Shown here piece by piece: positions 33,438 to 38,595 of a stretch of 38,595 bases of DNA. The translations under genes were made by a program, and so were the position numbers. Below the pieces are notes generated by a model, which saw only the letters and a list, made by a program, of their open reading frames with translations, ran no database searches and was not told the origin of the DNA. Where the stretch lies: positions 106,258-144,852 of the forward strand of contig CAJUPF010000001.1 of NCBI GenBank assembly GCA_910588565.1, written 5' to 3'. Positions within the stretch are counted from its first letter, which is position 1. Each line of letters starts with the position of its first letter. The DNA is from an uncultured Lachnospiraceae bacterium. GTDB taxonomy: Bacteria > Bacillota > Clostridia > Lachnospirales > Lachnospiraceae.

Positions 33438-34133
33438 TTACTGAATAACTTTTGCGACATTTACTTTTACACCAGGTCCCATAGACGGAGCCAATGTAAT
33501 GCTTCTGATGTACTGTCCTTTTAAACTGCTTGGTTTTGCTTTGACAATTGCATCCATAAGGGTTTGGAAGTTGTCCGCTAACTGCTCATTTGTAAAGGAT
33601 GCTTTTCCAATTGGCACATGGATAATATTACTCTTGTCTAATCTGTACTCAATCTTACCAGCTTTGATATCGTTGATTGCCTTGGCCACGTCCATAGTAA
33701 CCGTTCCGGCCTTCGGGTTTGGCATCAAACCTTTGGGTCCTAAGACACGTCCTAAGCGTCCTACAACGCCCATCATATCCGGTGTCGCTACTACTACGTC
33801 AAAATCAAGCCAGCCTTCTTTCTGGATCTTCGGAATCAGTTCTTCACCGCCAACAAAATCCGCGCCTGCCGCCTGAGCTTCATCAAGTTTCGCGCCTTTT
33901 GCGAAAACCAGTACGCGGACTGCTTTTCCTGTTCCGTGCGGCAATACAACAGCGCCGCGGATCTGCTGCTCCGCATGGCGTCCGTCACAGCCGGTTCTGA
34001 TATGAGCTTCGATTGTCTCGTCAAATTTTGCAACTGCTACTTTTTTTGCTAAAGCAACAGCTTCTTCTTTATCATAGGAAGCTGTCCTGTCAACTGCTTT
34101 TGCAGCTTCCAAATATCTCTTACCTCTTTTCAT
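33438..34133 (-). CDS. rplA: Ribosomal protein L1
   Basis: This 231-aa protein of the large-subunit L1 stalk has normal length and the family blocks AVDRTASYDKEEAV, VVLPHGTGKAVRVLVFAKG, GRLGRVLGPKGLMPNPKAGTVT and PSSLKGQYIRSITLAPSMGPG. L1 usually represses its own L11-L1 message. CAGGAGG precedes the ATG. It follows rplK and is the last gene before the separate rplJL promoter. Confidence 0.98.
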   Translation of the reverse strand: MKRGKRYLEAAKAVDRTASYDKEEAVALAKKVAVAKFDETIEAHIRTGCDGRHAEQQIRGAVVLPHGTGKAVRVLVFAKGAKLDEAQAAGADFVGGEELIPKIQKEGWLDFDVVVATPDMMGVVGRLGRVLGPKGLMPNPKAGTVTMDVAKAINDIKAGKIEYRLDKSNIIHVPIGKASFTNEQLADNFQTLMDAIVKAKPSSLKGQYIRSITLAPSMGPGVKVNVAKVIQ

Positions 34134-34192
34134 GTTTCTAACCTCCTGTGGTAATATCGGGGGAGCGTCTCCCTCCCACTGTTACAATATGC

Positions 34193-34618
34193 TTACTCTT
34201 CTACTTTTACGCCCATGGATCTTGCCGTACCTGCGATCATGCTCATAGCCGCTTCCAGAGAAGCTGCATTTAAGTCGGGCATTTTTAACTCTGCGATTTC
34301 TTTCAGCTTGTCTTTGGAAATCGTTGCAACCTTTGTCTTGTTTGGTTCTGCGGAACCAGACTTGATATTGCAGGCTTTCTTAATTAATACTGGCGCAGGC
34401 GGAGTCTTTGTAATAAAACTAAAGCTTCTGTCTGCGTATACTGTGATTACGACAGGAATAATCAAATCACCCTGATCTGCTGTTCTTGCATTGAACTGCT
34501 TGGTAAATTCAACGATATTGACACCATGCTGTCCCAATGCAGGTCCAACTGGAGGAGCCGGCGTTGCCTTTCCAGCAGGAATCTGTAATTTAATATATGC
34601 TTGAACTTTCTTTGCCAT
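34193..34618 (-). CDS. rplK: Ribosomal protein L11
   Basis: This 141-aa protein has the Pro-rich N-terminal motif (IPAGKATPAPPVGPALGQHG) that contacts EF-G and RelA, and a C-terminal 23S-RNA-binding domain ending in IAGTARSMGVKVEE. It begins 15 bp after nusG with a good ribosome site, in the usual nusG-rplK-rplA order. Confidence 0.98.
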   Translation of the reverse strand: MAKKVQAYIKLQIPAGKATPAPPVGPALGQHGVNIVEFTKQFNARTADQGDLIIPVVITVYADRSFSFITKTPPAPVLIKKACNIKSGSAEPNKTKVATISKDKLKEIAELKMPDLNAASLEAAMSMIAGTARSMGVKVEE

Positions 34619-34633
34619 TTGGAATTAACCTCC

Positions 34634-35152
34634 TTAATTCATCTTCTTTACTTCTGCGAAACTGATTTCTACCGGCGTTTCGCGGCCGAATAACTCGACA
34701 TTGATGGTAACAATCTGCTTGCCATGATTCATAGACTGTATCACACCGATGGTATCTTTCCAGACGCCTCCGGTCACTACAATAGTATCGCCTTCTTCCA
34801 GATCCACCACAATATCTTCATTCTTGATCCCCAGCGGCATCATCTCTTCGTCTGTCAGCGGCACCGGTTTAGAACCTGGTCCGACAAACCCTGTGACCCC
34901 TCGGGTGTTTCTGACAACATACCAGGTATCATCATTCATAATCATGTTGATAAGTACATATCCCGGAAACATTTTCTTGGAAACCTGCTTCCTGGCACCG
35001 TTCTTCATCTCGTAAACGTCCTGCATTGGAACCCTTACTTCCAGAATCTGATCTTCTAAATGCCTGTTTTCTATTGTCTTGTCAATATTTGCTTTTACCT
35101 TATTCTCATAACCGGAATAGGTATGAACCACATACCAGTGTGCCTCTGCCAT
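34634..35152 (-). CDS. nusG: Transcription antitermination factor NusG
   Basis: This 172-aa protein binds RNA polymerase and couples it to ribosomes or Rho. The NGN domain (WYVVHTYSGYENKVKANI, then MFPGYVLINMIMNDDTWYVVRNTRGVTGFVG) is joined to a C-terminal KOW domain (VVDLEEGDTIVVTGGVWKDTIG). It starts 10 bp after secE, with AGGAGG before the ATG. Confidence 0.98.
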   Translation of the reverse strand: MAEAHWYVVHTYSGYENKVKANIDKTIENRHLEDQILEVRVPMQDVYEMKNGARKQVSKKMFPGYVLINMIMNDDTWYVVRNTRGVTGFVGPGSKPVPLTDEEMMPLGIKNEDIVVDLEEGDTIVVTGGVWKDTIGVIQSMNHGKQIVTINVELFGRETPVEISFAEVKKMN

Positions 35153-35162
35153 AAAACACCTC

Positions 35163-35372
35163 CTATAAATTTACCAGGAAATCAATACCATACTGAATAA
35201 AGGTATCCAGTATTGTAATAACCAGACCGAGTACCAACGATACGGCGATTACAGCAACGGTCTGCTTTGCAAGTGGTTCTTTCTCCGGCCAGGCTATTTT
35301 GCCGAATTCAGCTTTTAAACCTTCGAACCAGCTCGTCTTAGGAGCATTTTCTACTTTCACATTATCTGCCAT
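35163..35372 (-). CDS. secE: Preprotein translocase subunit SecE
   Basis: This 69-aa protein is the single-helix Gram-positive form of SecE, the clamp of the SecYEG channel. It shows the conserved amphipathic FEGLKAEFGKIAWPEKEPLAKQ just before one membrane helix (about 42-64). ATG 35372 follows AAAGGAG, and the open frame upstream runs through the end of rpmG. Confidence 0.95.
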   Translation of the reverse strand: MADNVKVENAPKTSWFEGLKAEFGKIAWPEKEPLAKQTVAVIAVSLVLGLVITILDTFIQYGIDFLVNL

Positions 35373-35398
35373 AATTCCACTCCTTTGCTCTGCCCAGA

Positions 35399-35548
35399 TT
35401 ATTTGGTTTCTTTGTGTGCAGTATGCTTTCTGCAAAATCTGCAATACTTTTTCAGTTCCAATCTGTCCGGATGAGCTTTCTTGTCTTTCTTCGTGTTGTA
35501 ATTACGCTGTTTGCATTCCGTGCATGCCAATGTAATTCTTGTGCGCAC
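35399..35548 (-). CDS. rpmG: Ribosomal protein L33 (zinc-binding form)
   Basis: This 49-aa protein begins VRTRITLACTECKQRNY from a GTG at 35548, set by GGAGG eight bases upstream; in-frame ATGs further up lie in the leader. The paired motifs CTEC and CRFC bind zinc, so this is the C+ form, which in other Firmicutes is replaced by a cysteine-free paralogue under zinc shortage. First gene of the rpmG-secE-nusG-rplK-rplA operon. Confidence 0.96.
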   Translation of the reverse strand: MRTRITLACTECKQRNYNTKKDKKAHPDRLELKKYCRFCRKHTAHKETK

Positions 35549-35628
35549 AACTTCCACCTCCATAAATTCATTGTGTTTTTCCATGCCTTTTTTAGGCATA
35601 AAAAAAAGACCTACTTCCAAGCTGTTTC

Positions 35629-35657
35629 AGCATAACACACTTTTCTGGTTACGTCAA
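35629..35657 (-). promoter_or_regulatory. Promoter of the rpmG-secE-nusG-rplKA operon
   Basis: On the minus strand: TTGACG (35652-35657), 17-bp spacer and TATGCT (35629-35634). Transcription would start near 35622, about 75 nt before rpmG. Confidence 0.8.
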
Positions 35658-35733
35658 CTGTTTTATTTTTGGAGCTGCGGATGACAGCTGGGGAGTGAGA
35701 ATGGGGCTTTACTTAATGGTGGGTTAATCGACC

Positions 35734-35851
35734 GTCAGGGAGAGGCTGGGGCGGGGGAGTTATTTTGTTCCGATGCTCAGGATTAAGAGCTTCTAAACGC
35801 TCCCATAACATCTATACAATGCGGACGAAACCGCCCCAGCCCCTCCCTGAC
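35734..35851. repeat. 21-bp inverted repeat, one mismatch, 76-bp loop
   Basis: Arms at 35734-35754 and 35831-35851 begin GTCAGGGAG and end CTCCCTGAC; 20 of 21 positions pair. The arms are markedly GC-rich compared with the loop. No open frame of note lies inside. Confidence 0.9.
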
Positions 35852-35971
35852 TACGTTATTCAACGCTATAAGTTAAGAAAAATTCCCTTTGCGGCATTAA
35901 TGTATCCGTTGAAACATACTACTCTTAGTTCAAATCGAAGGCATCAACTTTAAAGCATGGTACGACAATCA

Positions 35972-36113
35972 GCCCGGAATGGGTATCTGTCTGCTGACCG
36001 TTAAAAGACGCCGGTACTAAGCGCGCAGAGATTGCCTGCAATCGCTACACGCTTAGTACCGCTGCGTCTTTTCCGAGCGGGAGCGAGCCGGCAGACAGAT
36101 ACCCATTCCGGGC
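35972..36113. repeat. 142-bp nested inverted repeat
   Basis: The outer arms (35972-35994 and 36091-36113) are perfect over 23 bp (GCCCGGAATG...). Inside, AAAAGACG/CGTCTTTT (36003-36010, 36065-36072) and GGTACTAAGCG/CGCTTAGTACC (36013-36023, 36050-36060) continue the pairing, and GATTGC-CT-GCAATC closes the tip. The whole folds as one long hairpin on either strand. The 35852-35971 stretch between the two inverted repeats holds nothing else I can identify. Confidence 0.95.
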
Positions 36114-36130
36114 GTCCCTCCGCCAGCCAC

Positions 36131-36166
36131 TATAAAAACCCCCGGAATCCAAGATCCCAGGGGTTT
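36131..36166 (-). terminator. Terminator of the sugar ABC importer operon
   Basis: On the minus strand AAACCCC pairs with GGGGTTT around an inner imperfect stem, and TTTT follows. It lies 16 bp after the last permease gene; the other strand also carries CTTTTT. Confidence 0.8.
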
Positions 36167-36182
36167 CTTTTTACACAAACTA

Positions 36183-37226
36183 TTATTTACTCTTACGTGC
36201 CATAACAACACTCTGAATAATCAGGAAGAGACAGAGCATTGCAGCTCTTGTGATACCTGACCACCATGCCTGATCCAAACCTGCTGAAGCTACGATATTC
36301 TGAATCGTACTGAGTGAAAGCACGCCAAACAACGTACCAATGATGTTGCCAACACCGCCTGTCAGCATCGTACCGCCAATAATGGAAGATGCAATCGCAT
36401 CCATTTCCGCTCCCGTTGCATGGGATGGAGAGCCGGAGCCTACATGCAGGAAGTAAAGGTATCCGCCAATTCCCGCCAATAATCCACAAAGCACATGTGC
36501 TAAGAACCGGGTTCTCTTTACATTGATGCCAAGCATTAAAGCGCTCTGGCTGTTACCGCCAACTGCGTAAAAGGCGCGGCCAAGCCTCGTCCATCTGAGC
36601 ACGCAGAAGAGAACTGCCACAACGAGAAGCGCCACGATAACGCCAATCTCGATATACGCATCTACATATTTGCCAAGATTATTTACAGAACCCATGCCCG
36701 GGATTACAATACGTGTTCCTTTTAAACTTGTAAACGATTCATTTACCACGTTGAAAGGAGCGCTGTTTACAATTGTCGTCATACCACGCGCAAAGAACAT
36801 ACCCGCCAGCGTAACGATAAACGGCTGAATATCCAGATATGCAACTAAAAATCCCTGGAACAGGCCAAATCCAAGGCCGATTGCCAGCGCTATCAGAACA
36901 GATACAAACATATTGCCGCCCTTATAGTCCAGATATACCGCACAACACATACTGATCAGCGCCGTCACGCCGCCGACAGAGATATCGATGCCTCCGGTAA
37001 TCATAACAAGGCTCAGTCCGCAGGCAAGGCAAATCAACGCCGCCTGAGAATTTAAAATATTAAAGAATGTCTGGGGCTTTAAAAAGCCGGCCCCCTGAAA
37101 CACCATAGCGCCAATATACATAACGAAGAAAATCACAATTGTAATCGTCAGGAGTAATGATGTATCGGTCATATTTTTCAATTTATCCATAAGACCGCCG
37201 GATGCTGTTGATTTATTATTTGACAT
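36183..37226 (-). CDS. yjfF: Sugar ABC transporter permease (YjfF-like)
   Basis: This 347-aa membrane protein of the BPD_transp_2/RbsC family has about 8-10 helices and the signature SLVMITGGIDISVGGVTAL. Other family blocks are DIQPFIVTLAGMFFARG, GRAFYAVGGNSQSALMLGI and SSIIGGTMLTGGVGNIIGT. Two different permeases in a row after the ATPase match the galactofuranose system order ytfR-ytfT-yjfF of Escherichia coli. The substrate here is not proven; another furanose or pentose is possible. It starts 1 nt after the stop of the preceding permease, so translation is coupled. Confidence 0.85.
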   Translation of the reverse strand: MSNNKSTASGGLMDKLKNMTDTSLLLTITIVIFFVMYIGAMVFQGAGFLKPQTFFNILNSQAALICLACGLSLVMITGGIDISVGGVTALISMCCAVYLDYKGGNMFVSVLIALAIGLGFGLFQGFLVAYLDIQPFIVTLAGMFFARGMTTIVNSAPFNVVNESFTSLKGTRIVIPGMGSVNNLGKYVDAYIEIGVIVALLVVAVLFCVLRWTRLGRAFYAVGGNSQSALMLGINVKRTRFLAHVLCGLLAGIGGYLYFLHVGSGSPSHATGAEMDAIASSIIGGTMLTGGVGNIIGTLFGVLSLSTIQNIVASAGLDQAWWSGITRAAMLCLFLIIQSVVMARKSK

Positions 37227-37227
37227 A

Positions 37228-38310
37228 CTATGCTACCCCCTTCGCTTTTGATTTCTTCATAACATTAGACAATGCATCCCTTACGGTCGGCGCACTGATC
37301 ACAACAAGAACGATAATAACGACTGCCTTGTATGCCGGAAGCGCGTCTGCCGGAACCTTAAATTTATACAATGTCGTTGTAAGACACTGGATAACATAAG
37401 CGCCCAGAATAGAAGCCGCCATGTTGAATTTACCGCCGCTCAAGGCGTTTCCACCCAACGCAACCGCAAGGATGGCGTCCATTTCAATATCCTTTGCAAC
37501 AACGGAATAGTTGATAGAAGAAATACGGCTTACTTTGATCAGACCAACTACCGCTACGCATAAACCAAGAATTACAAATGAAACCACTTTAATTACCGCC
37601 GGATTCAGACCGTTTAATCTGGATGAACTCTGGTTAATACCTACTGCCTGGGTATATAGACGGAGATTTGTAAATTTCAGCACAAGCGTAATGATGATAA
37701 TGCAAATCACCGCGATAAAGAAGGGCGTCGGAATCGGTATGCCCGGGATAACCCCTCCAAAATATGTAAATGTCGTATCATTTACAATAGGAAGCTCATT
37801 ATTATTAATCCATGCTGCGATCGAACGTCCTGCCGTATACAGAATCAATGTCGCAATCATAGGCTGAATCTTAAAATAAGCAACCAATATACCATTAAAT
37901 GCGCCAAACAGCATCGCAACGATACAGCTTACCAGAAATGCCACGATAATCGGGGACTGAAGCGTCTCAGGCCGGGAATTCGTGCCGCAAAGCATACGCA
38001 GAAGCGTACTGCCGGCAATTGCCACAGCCGCGCCGACACTGATATCCTGTCCGCCGGACGCCGCTGTAACCAGCGTCATACCGATTGCAAGGATTGCAAG
38101 CTCGGAACCATTGTCCAGAATGGAAATCAGGTTGCCGGATAACATCGGGTTCCCTGCACTGTTATATCCAAAAGTAACCTTAAAGAACGACGGGTCCATA
38201 ATCAGATTGAACAATGCAAGCAGCACCAAAGCGGCAACCGGAATAAACATCTGATGTCTGACTACACGCATAACTAAACTGTCGTTTGAATTTTTAGTTC
38301 CATTTGCCAT
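37228..38310 (-). CDS. ytfT: Sugar ABC transporter permease (YtfT-like)
   Basis: This 360-aa membrane protein is a second RbsC-family permease with SGGQDISVGAAVAIAG in the signature position, KIQPMIATLILYTAGRSIA, and AVALGGNALSGGKFNMAASILG. The QDISVG variant is typical of YtfT-type subunits. It forms a heterodimeric channel with the next gene product. GGGAGGTG lies in the end of the ATPase gene, which stops 2 nt before this start. Confidence 0.87.
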   Translation of the reverse strand: MANGTKNSNDSLVMRVVRHQMFIPVAALVLLALFNLIMDPSFFKVTFGYNSAGNPMLSGNLISILDNGSELAILAIGMTLVTAASGGQDISVGAAVAIAGSTLLRMLCGTNSRPETLQSPIIVAFLVSCIVAMLFGAFNGILVAYFKIQPMIATLILYTAGRSIAAWINNNELPIVNDTTFTYFGGVIPGIPIPTPFFIAVICIIIITLVLKFTNLRLYTQAVGINQSSSRLNGLNPAVIKVVSFVILGLCVAVVGLIKVSRISSINYSVVAKDIEMDAILAVALGGNALSGGKFNMAASILGAYVIQCLTTTLYKFKVPADALPAYKAVVIIVLVVISAPTVRDALSNVMKKSKAKGVA

Positions 38311-38312
38311 AA

Positions 38313-38595
38313 TTATTTTTCACCTCCCGCAATTGTACTCATAACCTTTGTCTGGTTCAGATCCGCGCCGGAAATCTCGCCCACCATCTTGCGGTCGCGC
38401 ATGACAACCAGACGGGAACAGGTACGAAGCATTTCGTCCAGCTCGGAGGAAATAAATGTAACGCTCATTCCTTCTGAAGCGAGTTTCAGCACCAGTTTCT
38501 GTATATCCACTTTCGTTCCGACGTCAATACCACGGGTCGGCTCATCCAGGAGCAGATAACGGAACATGTTATTGCTGTGAATTTTATCACAGAAC
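38313..38595 (-). CDS. ytfR: Sugar ABC transporter ATP-binding protein, C-terminal part (YtfR-like)
   Basis: The last 93 codons of a gene cut by the right edge. YLLLDEPTRGIDVGTKVDIQ is the Walker B/D-loop of the second ATPase domain in the double-domain sugar ATPases (RbsA/MglA/YtfR); FISSELDEMLRTCSRL carries the switch region. The usual H-loop histidine position reads SSELDE, as is normal in this second domain. The fused-domain length cannot be checked here. It leads the operon with the two permeases. Confidence 0.9.
   Translation of the reverse strand, partial: FCDKIHSNNMFRYLLLDEPTRGIDVGTKVDIQKLVLKLASEGMSVTFISSELDEMLRTCSRLVVMRDRKMVGEISGADLNQTKVMSTIAGGEK

Noticed and set aside
38568..38595. 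Possible rearranged junction at the right edge, because the residues before the Walker B motif (CDKIHSNNMFRY) lack a familiar sugar-ATPase look
   Set aside because: The frame is open and the spacing fits the family if the signature motif lies just outside the window. The edge gives too little sequence to claim a break.

Overview
The window reads as the chromosome of a low-to-moderate-GC, Gram-positive anaerobe of the Clostridia, most likely a gut Lachnospiraceae. The evidence is the Firmicutes-type rpmG-secE-nusG-rplKAJL order with a classic L10 leader, small Clostridia-type families (DUF2325, TSCPD/TIGR03905), a corrinoid-activation protein, a class B sortase, BspA-type leucine-rich repeats, AGGAGG ribosome sites, and near-consensus sigma-A promoters, many with an extended TGn -10. 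The genus cannot be read from the sequence alone.

Layout. 1-4511 (minus): a large secreted clan GH-N glycoside hydrolase, cut by the left edge, with its AraC regulator just upstream. 4820-9282: a fused corrinoid-protein activator (plus), DUF2325 (minus), then cyclophilin and uracil permease (plus). 9283-9994: a probable type I toxin-antitoxin pair, a 41-aa holin-like toxin with a structured counter-transcribed RNA. 9995-12562 (minus): secA, whose leader carries a 45-bp palindromic tandem repeat. 12934-13188: a TSCPD protein. 13247-24198 (minus): a surface operon of a 2610-aa Ig-like repeat protein, a class B sortase and a TPKTG-anchored leucine-rich-repeat protein. 24609-25499: an Rpn/PD-(D/E)XK nuclease, then a possible frameshifted small peptide gene and tRNA-Pro(CGG). 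26187-28532: a divergent flagellin-like/FliD-like pair without other flagellar genes. 28672-31172 (minus): two paralogous signal peptidases and a CgeB-like glycosyltransferase. 31386-32163: a small double-hydrophobic protein divergent from an XRE regulator, with a perfect 17-bp palindrome between them. 32225-35548 (minus): rpmG-secE-nusG-rplK-rplA and, from a second promoter with L10 leader and attenuator, rplJ-rplL. 35549-36182: a gene-free stretch with two large inverted repeats. 36183-38595 (minus): a YtfR-YtfT-YjfF type sugar ABC importer, its ATPase cut by the right edge.

How the parts relate. Secretion runs through the window: SecA, SecE, two signal peptidases, a sortase and at least three large exported proteins. 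The surface operon looks self-contained: an adhesin-like scaffold, an anchoring enzyme and its probable substrate. The glycoside hydrolase and the sugar importer suggest glycan foraging, but nothing here links them directly. The most unusual items are the secA leader repeats, the nested inverted repeat at 35972-36113, the orphan flagellin/FliD pair, the toxin/antisense RNA locus and the XRE/small-protein pair.
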